Shown: piece by piece, positions 1 through 7,334 of the stretch
Layout: every line of letters begins with the position of its first letter
Position numbering within the stretch: the stretch's first letter is position 1
NCBI GenBank assembly: GCA_964569055.1
Contig: CAZMSZ010000123.1
Location: 1-18,824 of the forward strand
Source of the DNA: JAWLGW01 sp964569055
Lineage (GTDB): Bacteria; Planctomycetota; J058
Length of the DNA stretch: 18,824 bases
Direction of reading: 5' to 3'
Notes under the pieces: model-generated
The model's input: the letters and a program-made list of their open reading frames with translations, nothing else
Told to the model about the DNA's origin: nothing
Database searches by the model: none
Position numbers and translations under genes: made by a program

Positions 1-172
1 TGGCGAGGGCGCCGCGCCGCCCGAAGCGGCGCTGCTGCTTGGCGAGAAAGCGCTTCGTAGTGCGAGAGGGGCTTCGGGCTAGTGCCCGGTATCGCTGTCG
101 CTCGTGTGCGGGGTGGCCGGATCAGCGACGCTCGCTCACTTCGCGACAGCCTCCCCCCCGCTCTCGCTGAGA
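1..172. other. Non-coding flank downstream of the lipoprotein gene
   Basis: No convincing gene is seen here. The stretch lies 3' of the minus-strand lipoprotein gene, whose TAA stop is at 173-175. An 8-base inverted repeat (94-101 with 143-150) is separated by about 41 bases, too far apart to call a terminator. A gene reaching in from the left cannot be excluded because the window begins here. Confidence 0.5.
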
Positions 173-1033
173 TTAGGGCAGCGCCTCCAGCTCGACCCAG
201 CCCCAGGCTGAGCCGCGGTCCGTGGGGGGCTCGACGCGCACCACGCGCAGGCTCGCGCGCTCGCCCTGCAGCGTGGCGCCGGGGCGCGCGAGGACGTGGC
301 GGTCGTAGCCCTGCATGGGGTCGCGCTCGTAGTCGCCGGGGAAGACGTTGAGGCTGACGGCGGGCGGCGACCCGGGGCCGTCGGGGTCCTCGACCACGTT
401 GCCGACCCCGAGCACGCGACCGTCGGGCAGTCGATACAGGCCGAGCGCCTCGAGGCGCAGCGGGCCGGCCTCGAGCTCGCGATCGAGCGCGCGGGTGATC
501 GGCGCCTCGGCGGTCGGGTCGCGGAAGGTCCGCGCCCACTCCAGCTCGAGCGCGCCGCCCGGCTCGAGCGAGCGCACTCGCCCCTCGGCCGCGCCGAGCC
601 GGAGGCGGTCGCCTTCCGCGAGGAACACCTCGTAGCTGAGCGCGCCGTCGCCGAGCGCGAGCACCGCCCGAGCGCGCCCGCCGAGCTCGAGGTGCTGCGC
701 GAGCCCGACCGCCGCGTTGGCCGAGGGGCGCGCCACTCCGCCGCGCTCGAGGCGCTCGACGTACTCCCCGGGCGCGACGTCCACCGCCGACGCCGCGGCC
801 TCGGGCGAGAGGCCGACCGGGGGCGCGACCGGCGGCTCGCCCGCGTCGTCCGGTCCGTCCACCTCCTCGGGCGCTGGTCGATCCGCCTCGGGCGCCGGGG
901 CGTGGGCGTCTGCCTCCGGCGCGCGCCCGGGCGGAGGAGCAGGGGGCGCGGGCGGCGGCGGTGGGCAGCCGAGCAGCGCGAACGTCGCGAACACGCCGAG
1001 GGCGCCGCGTGCCTGGCGCGCCGAGGGCCGCAT
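173..1033 (-). CDS. Proline-rich lipoprotein, translationally coupled to the calpain-like protease
   Basis: This is a 286-residue predicted lipoprotein. The N-terminus is a basic stretch, then a hydrophobic segment ending in a lipobox (ALLGC, with Cys23 as the lipidated residue). After the cysteine come a proline run and an Ala/Pro/Glu/Asp-rich linker to about residue 75. The rest looks beta-rich with no family I recognise. Start choice: the ATG at 1033-1031 shares one base with the TAA stop of the upstream protease gene (TAATG), so translation is probably coupled, and this start gives a complete signal peptide. Longer in-frame extension runs through the protease in another frame and is spurious. 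Being made with the protease suggests a partner, anchor or inhibitor, but nothing in the sequence proves that. Confidence 0.82.
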   Translation of the reverse strand: MRPSARQARGALGVFATFALLGCPPPPPAPPAPPPGRAPEADAHAPAPEADRPAPEEVDGPDDAGEPPVAPPVGLSPEAAASAVDVAPGEYVERLERGGVARPSANAAVGLAQHLELGGRARAVLALGDGALSYEVFLAEGDRLRLGAAEGRVRSLEPGGALELEWARTFRDPTAEAPITRALDRELEAGPLRLEALGLYRLPDGRVLGVGNVVEDPDGPGSPPAVSLNVFPGDYERDPMQGYDRHVLARPGATLQGERASLRVVRVEPPTDRGSAWGWVELEALP

Positions 1034-2253
1034 TAGAAGCGCCCCACGTAGATCCGCTCGACGACCTCCTGCAGCTCGTCGGCGGTGAGCGGCCGAGACG
1101 CGTGCCGGAAGCCCCACGGGTTGTGGATCACGAACCCGCCGTCGCGCTCGCCCATGACGACGTAGGCGTGGTTCCCGACCAGCCCGTAGTCGAGCTCGAG
1201 CTTCTCCTTGATCGTCCCCTTCGTCGCGATGCAGACCGGGTTCCCCTTGCGGAGCGCCGCCTGCAGGATCAGCCGGGTCTGGACCGCCCACACCGGCCGG
1301 AAGCGGGAGGCCGACTCGCCCGAGAGGAACTCGAAGGTCGTGGTCGGCGAGCCGCCCACCAGCTCGGCGTAGCCGCCCTCGTACTCGGCGTAGGCCTTCT
1401 CGATCATGGCCGGCCACAGCTCGTACAGGACCTGCGCCCCCTCGCGGCGCTGGTCGCCGAGCTTGGCGAAGGCCGGCAGGCGCTGGCTGCCCCGCGTCAC
1501 GTAGGGCAGCTCGCGGTCCACCCGGACCGTGGCGTCTCGGTAGAACCAGCCCACGTCGTAGAGCTTGACCGAGTAGGTCCCGTCGCCGTGGTCCGTGATC
1601 AGCTCGCGGATCCGGTCCGGGTCGGTGTGCGCGACCGCGATCATGCCCGCGATCAGCCAGCAGTCGCCGAGGCCGCCCTGGCGTGGGTCGTTGGGGTGGA
1701 CCTCGCGGCCGTCGCCCTTCCCCTCGACGAACGGCACGCCCAGGAAGGTGGTCGTGCCCTCGGCGCGCTCGCGCGAGAACTTCGGGACAGTCTGCGCGCC
1801 GGCGCGGGCCTGCTCCGTCCTCCCGTGGGCGGCGGCGACCGCGCGACCGTCCACCAGGCAGCGGCTTCGCCAGCGCTGCCCCGCGGCGTCGACCTCGAGC
1901 TCGAACGCGACGAGCGGCTGGCTCTCGCCGCCGAGCAGCCCGCCTGCCGCCCCGCGCGGCGCCCGCAGGAAGGCGCGCACGCTTCGTCCCCGCCGCGTGC
2001 CCTCGCCGGTCAGCTCGAGGGAGCGTCCGTCCCGGTAGGTCATGCCGTGGCGCACGCTCACCCGGTCGTCCGCCCCCGCCGCGACCACGACCGTGGCCGC
2101 GAACCCACCGACCCGCAGGTCCTCCCCGGCGCCCACGAAGCGGCCGAGCGGGCTCACCGCCGGCTGCTCGCTCGTCCGCTGCGAGGGCGGATCGGCCCAC
2201 ACGGGCGCGCTCACGCCCACCAACAACGCCCACGCCACCACCCGACGTACCAT
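1033..2253 (-). CDS. Secreted calpain-like cysteine protease (peptidase family C2)
   Basis: A 406-residue exported protease. Residues 1-20 form a signal peptide with likely cleavage after VWA. Residues about 25-170 are an unrecognised, probably beta-rich N-terminal region. The catalytic domain covers about 175-400. The active-site cysteine is Cys198 in QGGLGDCWL, the typical calpain box. The histidine is His362 in GNHAYVV and the asparagine is Asn378 in IHNPWG, so the Cys-His-Asn triad is complete. The segment LWPAMIEKAYAEYEGGY (near 279-295) matches the calpain helix that precedes the substrate cleft. There is no EF-hand domain. The ATG at 2253 is preferred to an upstream in-frame start at 2307 because it begins the signal peptide and has a strong Shine-Dalgarno sequence. 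Calpains need Ca2+ in eukaryotes; calcium dependence here is unknown. The product probably acts in the periplasm or outside the cell. Confidence 0.92.
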   Translation of the reverse strand: MVRRVVAWALLVGVSAPVWADPPSQRTSEQPAVSPLGRFVGAGEDLRVGGFAATVVVAAGADDRVSVRHGMTYRDGRSLELTGEGTRRGRSVRAFLRAPRGAAGGLLGGESQPLVAFELEVDAAGQRWRSRCLVDGRAVAAAHGRTEQARAGAQTVPKFSRERAEGTTTFLGVPFVEGKGDGREVHPNDPRQGGLGDCWLIAGMIAVAHTDPDRIRELITDHGDGTYSVKLYDVGWFYRDATVRVDRELPYVTRGSQRLPAFAKLGDQRREGAQVLYELWPAMIEKAYAEYEGGYAELVGGSPTTTFEFLSGESASRFRPVWAVQTRLILQAALRKGNPVCIATKGTIKEKLELDYGLVGNHAYVVMGERDGGFVIHNPWGFRHASRPLTADELQEVVERIYVGRF

Positions 2254-2257
2254 GCGC

Positions 2258-2267
2258 TCCTCCTCCT
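2258..2267 (-). promoter_or_regulatory. Strong Shine-Dalgarno of the calpain-like gene
   Basis: Read on the minus strand this is AGGAGGAGGA, followed by GCGC and the ATG at 2253. It decides the start at 2253 over the alternative at 2307, which would place this site inside the coding region. Confidence 0.8.
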
Positions 2268-2413
2268 GCCGGGGGCGGGCTTCGCGAGGGCCGTGCCCAG
2301 GGTTCAACTGCTTTCGCAGGGCTTTCAGCGGGCCGCGGTTCGGTTCGCGCCGAGGGCGAGCGTCGGAATGGCCCGACGCCCCCCTCCCTCTGGGACCCGC
2401 TCGCGATCGCGGC

Positions 2414-2419
2414 TAGGCT
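2414..2419 (+). promoter_or_regulatory. Putative -10 element (TAGGCT), likely leaderless start
   Basis: TAGGCT ends 8 nt before the GTG at 2428, and no Shine-Dalgarno sequence lies between. A transcript starting about 7 nt after a -10 hexamer would begin at or next to the GTG. The same 8-nt arrangement occurs before the genes at 9787 and 14355. No clear -35 is visible. Confidence 0.5.
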
Positions 2420-2427
2420 GAACGACC

Positions 2428-5413
2428 GTGAGCGCCGAGCAGCAGCCCCCGCGCGACGGTCCCCCGCCCCGGCGGCCGGGCGCTCCGTCGACGGCCCACT
2501 CGGCGCCGCCGCCCGGCGCGCCTCGGCCGACGTCCGCGCGCCCGAGCGACCCGCGGCGCGAACCCAAGGCCGCCGACCGGGCCAAGGTGCGGACCCGCAC
2601 CGGCAAGGTCGTGCCGGCCGCCGGCAAGCTGGCACCGCTCGACCCCGCCTCGTTGCGCGAGGGGCACCGCCGGCTGACCCGCCCCGAGCCGCGGCGCGCG
2701 TCCGAGGCGCGCCGCGAGCCCGAGCGGCCGCCGCCTCGCCCCGAGGAGGCGCGCGCCGTCGACGGCAGCCTCGGGCGCGAGCTCGAGCGCCGCTTGACCT
2801 CGCTGCTCGCGCGCCCCTCGGCGGCGGCCGGGGAGGCGCTCGCCGCGACCCTGGCGCCGCGGCTGGAGGCGCGCCTGCTCGAGGCGCTCCGCGCCCGCCT
2901 GCAGGCGGACCTCGCCGTGGAGGTCCGGGGCGCCCTCGCGCGGGCCCTCGAGGGAGAGGACCTGCGCGAGCTCGCCGCGAACGCGCGGGTCCTCTCGGCG
3001 CTGGCCGAGCGGCTCGACGTCGCGGCGCTCGCCGAGCGGGTGGCGCGCCGCGCCGCGGCCCAAGCCACCCACGAGACGCTGGCCGCGGTGCACCAGGCGC
3101 TCGACCCGGCGCAGGTCGCGGCGGAGGCGCGCGAGCGCGCGCGCGAGCAGGCGCTCGCCGCCGTGGCCGAGCGGGTGGACACCGCCGAGCTCGCCCAGCG
3201 CGCGGCCGAGCAGGCCGTGAGCGAGGCCGCGCGCCGGGCCCGCGAGACGCTCGAGGACCGGCTCGACCTCGCGGCGCTGGGCGAGGCCCTCCGCGAGCGC
3301 ACCCTGACCCGGGCGCTCACGGCGGTGCTGGCGCGGATCGACCCCGAGGCCGTGGCCGCCGGGCTCGCGCCCGAGCTCGAGGCGCGGGCCGCCGCCCGGG
3401 CGCTCGACGGGGCCCTCGAGCGGCTCGACCCGAGCGCGCTCGCCGCGGCCGCGGCCCGGCAGGTGGAGGAGCGGGCCGCGGCCGACGCGCTGCGCGCGCT
3501 CGACCGCGAGCGGCTGCTCGCCGACGCGGCGGCGCGGGCGCTGGAGCGCGCGGCGACGGGCGCCGCGGAGGACGCGCGCGCGCGCCTCGACCTCGCCGCG
3601 CTCGCGGCCCGGGTGGAGGCGGAGGCGGCCGGCCAGGCCCGCGCCGCCGCGCTCGNNNNNNNNNNAGCGCCTCGACCTCGCGGGCGTGGTCGCCGCGGCC
3701 GGCGAGCGCGCGCGCCGCGAGGTCGCGGCGGAGGCGCGCGAGGCGCTCGCCGCGCGCCTCGACCTCGCCGCGCTCGCGGCGAGCGCGGGCGAGCGGCTCG
3801 CCGCGGCCGTGCACGAGCAGGCGCTCGCCCGCCTCGACCCGGTCGAGCTCGCGGCCGCGGCGCGGCGCGACGCGCTGGCGCGCGCCACGGCAGCGGCGCT
3901 GGGGGCGGCCGAGCAGGCGCTCGACCTCTCCGCGCTCACGGCCGAGGTGGGTGACCTCGTGCGGGCGCGCGCGACCGAGCGGGCCGCGGCCCTGGTCGAC
4001 GCGGCCGGGGCGGCGGCCGAGGCGACCGAGCGCGCGACCGAGCGGGCGCTCGCGACCCTGCACGAGCAGCTCGACGCGGCGGGGCTGCTGGAGGCGGTCC
4101 ACCGCAAGGCGACGGCCGAGGCGTTCGCGGACCTCTCGGGCCGGCTCGACGGCGAGGCGCTGGCGCGCGAGGTGCGCGAGCAGGCCGCGGCGCGGGCCCT
4201 GGAGCACGTCTCGGGCGCGCTGCAGGGGCAGCTCGTGCCCGAGGCGATCGCGGCCGGCGTGCGCGAGCGCGCGGCCGCGCAGGCCCTGGCCGCAGTGAGC
4301 GAGCGGATCGACGCCGCGGCGCTCGCCGCCGAGGTCCAGGCCGACGCGCGCGGGCGCGCCCTGGCGGAGGTGCAGGGCCGCCTCGACCCGGCCGCCCTGG
4401 CGCGGGAGGCCGCCGAGCGGCTGGTGGGCGAGGCGGTCGCCGCGGCGCGCCCGCGGCTCGAGGCGGGGGAGCTGGCGCGCCGCGCCAGCGAGAGCGCGCT
4501 CGAGGCGGTGCGCGCCGCGCTCGACGTCGAGGCGCTCGCGCGCGAGGTGCGCGAGCGCGCGCGCGAGCGGGCCGTCCGCGACGCGCTCGCGCGGCTCGAC
4601 GCGGCGGCGCTCGCGGAGCGGGCGGCGCGCCGCGCCGAGGAGGCGCTCGCGCCCGAGCTCGCGGCCGGGGTCGACCGCGCGGCGCTCGGGCGCGCCGTGG
4701 TCGAGCGAGCGGTGGCGGCCACCGTGCGCGCCCTCGAGGAGGAGCGCGACCTCGCCCGGCTGCGCGACGCGGGGGTGCCCGCCGCGCGCGCGGCGGCGGC
4801 GCCCGCCGCGGCGGCCGGGCTGGCGCGGGAGCTGAGCGACGGCGACCTCGCGGCGGCGGCGCGCGCGCGCGCCCTGGAGGAGGCGACGGCGCGCGTCGTG
4901 CCGCAGGTCCTGGCGGCGCTCGACCCGGAGGGGGTCGCGGCCGACGTGCGGCGCGCGGCGGCCCGGCGGGCGGCCGACGCGCTGCTCGACCGCGCGGGCG
5001 ACGCGTCCGCCGAGCTGCGCGCGGCCCTCGAGCGGCGCGCGAGCGCGGAGGCCCGGGCGGCCGTCGACTCCGCCCGGGCGGAGCTGGAGGCCTCGGCGGA
5101 GCGGGCGGCCTTGCGCGCGCTCGAGGCGGCCAGCGCCGAGCGCCCCGCGCTCGACCTCGACGCGGTGGCCGCCGCCGTGCGCGAGCGGATCGGGCGGGGC
5201 GGGGACGAGGGCGAGGAGCACGACCCCCAGGCGGTGCGCGCCCAGATCAAGCTGCTGGCGCGCGAGCTCAAGGCGCTCAAGCGCGCGGTGCAAGAGCAGC
5301 AGACGGGCTGGGAGCAGGCGCTCGACGCCCTGGCCCAGAGCGTCAAGAACGAGCTGGTCCCCCGCGCGGTCCGCCGGGCCCTCAAGCCGCGCCGTCCGGC
5401 GGAGGGTTCCTGA
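2428..5413 (+). CDS. Large Ala/Arg/Glu-rich helical-repeat protein, interrupted by an assembly gap
   Basis: One gene split by ten Ns at 3656-3665. Before the gap there are 409 complete codons from the GTG at 2428. After it the frame runs from 3668 to the TGA at 5413 (581 residues), giving at least 991 residues. Residues 1-110 are Pro/Arg/Ala-rich and probably disordered. From about residue 195 to near residue 915 the protein is a chain of roughly two dozen degenerate repeats, mostly 25 residues and sometimes 28-29. Each begins near R-L-D-x-x-A-L-A and continues with Ala, Arg and Glu in helical spacing. The C-terminus has a Lys-rich, coiled-coil-like segment (IKLLARELKALKRAVQEQ) and a basic tail. 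No signal peptide or membrane segment is seen, so it is probably cytoplasmic. No family is recognised; a structural, filament-like or scaffold role is only a guess. It is divergent from the protease gene. Confidence 0.75.
3010..5190 (+). repeat. Degenerate ~75-bp (25-aa) coding repeats, about two dozen units
   Basis: The repeat start motif LD recurs with the pattern R-[LI]-D-x-x-x-[LV]-A. Examples are RLDVAALAER, RIDPEAVAAG, RLDPSALAAA, RLDLAALAAS, RLDPAALARE, RLDAAALAER and ALDPEGVAAD. Unit lengths are mostly 25 residues, with some of 28 or 29. The extra 3 or 4 residues equal about one helical turn. Some units near residues 740-790 and 860-890 are degenerate. Confidence 0.75.
3656..3665. other. 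Assembly gap (10 N)
   Basis: Ten undetermined bases lie inside the repeat protein. The reading frame differs by one between the two sides, so the true gap length must be a multiple of three for one intact gene. With zero missing bases the flanking g and ag form GAG (Glu), and the repeat reads through with an exact 25-residue unit. Confidence 0.9.
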
Positions 5414-5497
5414 GCCGGACGTCTCACGAGGCGCGAGCGTCCTGCGGCAGCGGAGGCTCAGGATCGAGCCTGCGCTGAGATCGCTCGTCTTGTCGAG

Positions 5498-5513
5498 TCG
5501 AGGGCGGTCCCTC
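5498..5513 (-). terminator. Possible hairpin terminator of the minus-strand operon
   Basis: CGAGGG and CCCTCG form a perfect 6-bp stem with a CGGT loop, 14 bases past the stop of the last operon gene (5528) and between convergent genes. There is no T-tract, so intrinsic termination is unproven. A second weak hairpin (5454-5459 with 5466-5471) lies nearby. Confidence 0.35.
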
Positions 5514-5527
5514 GTGAAAGATCCAGG

Positions 5528-5998
5528 CTACGCCGGGCCCGTCCGCGCGCTGCGCCGCGCCGGCCAGAGCAGGAGCGCCAGCCCCGCCGCGGCGAGGAGC
5601 GCCAGGGGCGTGGCGGGGACGTCCAGGGTGCCGTGCAGCAGCCACGGGATCACTCCGGCCTTGGGGTTGTGGTCGTCGGTGTGGATCGCCCCGCGGCCCG
5701 CCTTCACCTGGATGTGCACGGACTGGCGGGGGCGGCGCTCGCGCAGGTCGACGCTCGTCCCGTAGACGCGGCGGTTCACCGGGTCGTCCGCGAGCTCGAG
5801 CGGGACCTCGAGCCGGTAGCCAGGGTCGAGCGGGACGTGCAGGCCCGGCTCGCCGCGCAGCCGCGCGATCAGCGCCGCGTCGACGACCCGGACGGGGTCG
5901 CCCGCGGGGAAGTCGGTCGCCCAGTGGTGCAGGTAGAGGAGCCCGCCCAGCCCGAGCGCCGTCAGCGCGCCGCCCAGGACGCGGCGGCGCGCGCTCAC
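5528..5998 (-). CDS. Two-helix membrane protein of unknown function
   Basis: This 156-residue protein is the last gene of the minus-strand operon. A hydrophobic segment at residues 6-23 could be a membrane anchor, and a second lies at about 130-147, followed by a basic tail. Between them is a domain of about 100 residues with a notable DDHNPK segment near residues 108-113. This topology would put the central domain outside the cytoplasm. Start choice: the GTG at 5998-5996 overlaps the TGA stop of the upstream gene (GTGA) and begins just before the first hydrophobic segment. An upstream in-frame start at 6094 would add 32 basic residues from inside the preceding gene and is less likely. I do not recognise the family. 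Confidence 0.7.
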   Translation of the reverse strand: MSARRRVLGGALTALGLGGLLYLHHWATDFPAGDPVRVVDAALIARLRGEPGLHVPLDPGYRLEVPLELADDPVNRRVYGTSVDLRERRPRQSVHIQVKAGRGAIHTDDHNPKAGVIPWLLHGTLDVPATPLALLAAAGLALLLWPARRSARTGPA

Positions 5999-7056
5999 CG
6001 TCCGCTCCGCAGGCGCGCGAACGCCTCGTGGAACCCGGGCGGGAACGTGCCCGGCTCCGCGCGCAGCAGCGCGGCGAAGCGCGCGACGGACCACGGGCGC
6101 CAGAACGCCTCGGGGTCGGCGCCCGGTCCTGGGGGCGCGAGCAGCGCGGTCGCGCGCTCGGCGAGCTGCAGGGCCGCCGCCTCGAGGGCGAGCGCCTCAC
6201 CGGTGAGGTCCTGCGGGAGCGGGCCGCGGGCGGCGGCGGCGGCGCGCTCCAGGAGGGCGCGGAACCGCGGCTGCTGCCGGCTGTCGAGGGCCGCCTCCCA
6301 GCCGCGCGGCAGCTCGTGGGGCGAGAGGGGCTCGGGCGGGCTGGCGTCGTAGCTCGTCGTGGCGGGGCGCCCGGGGCGACAGAACGGGTAGCACTGCGAG
6401 CCGAGCAGGAGGTCCGCCTCGAGCGCGGGCGCGCCGGGGAGCACGCGCTCGCGCAGCGCGGCCCAGAAGCGGGCCGGGTCGGCCGGCGGCGGCGCGAGCC
6501 GAGCCAGGGGCGGCGCAGGCTCGCCGCGCGCCTCCGCGGCCGCGAGCGCGCTCAGCGGGAGCGGGGTGCGCCAGGTCGCGTCGACGATCCCGGCGCTGCG
6601 CGCGAGGCCGGGCACGGCGGCGCGCGCGAACAGGACGTCGCCCCAGGCGCGCCAGGAGCCGCCCACGTCGAGGAGGCGGGGCGGGCCCGCGAGCGGGACG
6701 CGCGCCAGCAGCGTGGTGTGCTTCTCGCGGTAGACCAGCGCCACCGCGTCGTCGACCCAGCGGATCAGCTCGACGGTGCAGCCGAAGTACGGGTTGTAGC
6801 ACTCGAGCCGCCAGGTCCGCGTCGCCTCGCCCCGCGAGGCGTGCAGGGTGTAGGCGACCTCCTCGCTGGCGCCGCGCTCGCGGCTCCGGCGCTCGACCCA
6901 GGCGATCGCGCCCTCGGCCTGCGCGCCGGCGCTGAGCGCGACCTCCCACCCCTCGGGGTCCTCCGCATGGAGCGGGCGACCGAGCGCGGCCGCGACCTCG
7001 GCCGCCCCGGGCGTCGGCGGGGAAGGCGCGGCGGAGAAGAAGGGCTCCGCGCTCAT
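5995..7056 (-). CDS. Unrecognised 353-aa protein
   Basis: The protein has no signal peptide or membrane helix, so it is probably cytoplasmic. The first half (residues 35-130) alternates polar and hydrophobic residues like a beta-sheet domain, with WRLECYNPYFGC around 82-93 and ELIRWVDDAVALVYREKH around 96-113. A second cysteine-containing motif, GSQCYPFC, lies near the middle of the C-terminal half. The last 100 residues look helical and Ala-rich. The ATG at 7056-7054 overlaps the stop of the GIY-YIG gene (ATGA), and the gene ends in a GTGA overlap with the next, so it is in a translationally coupled run. I do not recognise the family and assign no function. Confidence 0.72.
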   Translation of the reverse strand: MSAEPFFSAAPSPPTPGAAEVAAALGRPLHAEDPEGWEVALSAGAQAEGAIAWVERRSRERGASEEVAYTLHASRGEATRTWRLECYNPYFGCTVELIRWVDDAVALVYREKHTTLLARVPLAGPPRLLDVGGSWRAWGDVLFARAAVPGLARSAGIVDATWRTPLPLSALAAAEARGEPAPPLARLAPPPADPARFWAALRERVLPGAPALEADLLLGSQCYPFCRPGRPATTSYDASPPEPLSPHELPRGWEAALDSRQQPRFRALLERAAAAARGPLPQDLTGEALALEAAALQLAERATALLAPPGPGADPEAFWRPWSVARFAALLRAEPGTFPPGFHEAFARLRSGR

Positions 7057-7334
7057 GCCTCGCCCTCCGCCGCCGGCCGCCAGGCGAGCCGCCGCAGGCC
7101 CCGCACCCGCTTGAGGCGGCGCTCCACGCGCAGCGCCTCGCCGCGCGTGGCGTAGGGGCCGTGCAGCGCGCCGAGCTGCCAGGGCCGGCCGGCGCGCGTC
7201 GCGCGCGCTCCGCCCGGCCGCGCGCCGTTGTGCTGCTCGAGCCGCCGCGTCACGTCCAGCGTGACGCCCACGTAGGTCCGATCGCCCCGCGCCGAGACGA
7301 GCACGTAGACCTGCCAGGGCGCGGTCTCGCTCAC
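7053..7334 (-). CDS. Small GIY-YIG nuclease-domain protein (YhbQ/SLX1-like)
   Basis: This 93-residue protein is almost entirely one GIY-YIG domain, as in the single-domain UPF0213/YhbQ proteins. The GIY equivalent is VYVL (Tyr10) and the YIG equivalent is TYVGVT (Tyr21). They are followed by DVTRRLEQHN (Arg30/31 and His35), and the conserved glutamate is Glu71 in RVERRLKR. All the usual catalytic positions appear to be present. Such domains cut one DNA strand at a metal site, but the cellular role of the small versions is poorly defined. Start choice: the GTG at 7334-7332 overlaps the PilZ gene stop (GTGA), leaving a complete domain. The long in-frame extension upstream to 8537 lies inside the PilZ gene and is spurious. 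Confidence 0.85.
   Translation of the reverse strand: MSETAPWQVYVLVSARGDRTYVGVTLDVTRRLEQHNGARPGGARATRAGRPWQLGALHGPYATRGEALRVERRLKRVRGLRRLAWRPAAEGEA

Noticed and set aside
94..150. Inverted repeat gctgtcgc / gcgacagc downstream of the lipoprotein gene
   Set aside because: The 8-base arms are about 41 bases apart, with no T-tract and a chance frequency that is not low in this DNA.
3656..3686. A true frameshift or a separate second gene starting at the GTG at 3686
   Set aside because: The frame change coincides exactly with the Ns, the repeat pattern continues across them, and removing the Ns restores one frame. There is no promoter or ribosome binding site at 3686.
3010..5190. CRISPR-like or satellite DNA array
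   Set aside because: The ~75-bp periodicity is in the protein, with diverged DNA and no identical direct repeats separated by unique spacers.
2413..5427. Long minus-strand open frames opposite the repeat protein
   Set aside because: The plus frame has the ordered LD repeats, a -10 element at its start and a sensible C-terminus. The minus frames are Ser/Ala/Arg low-complexity mirrors.
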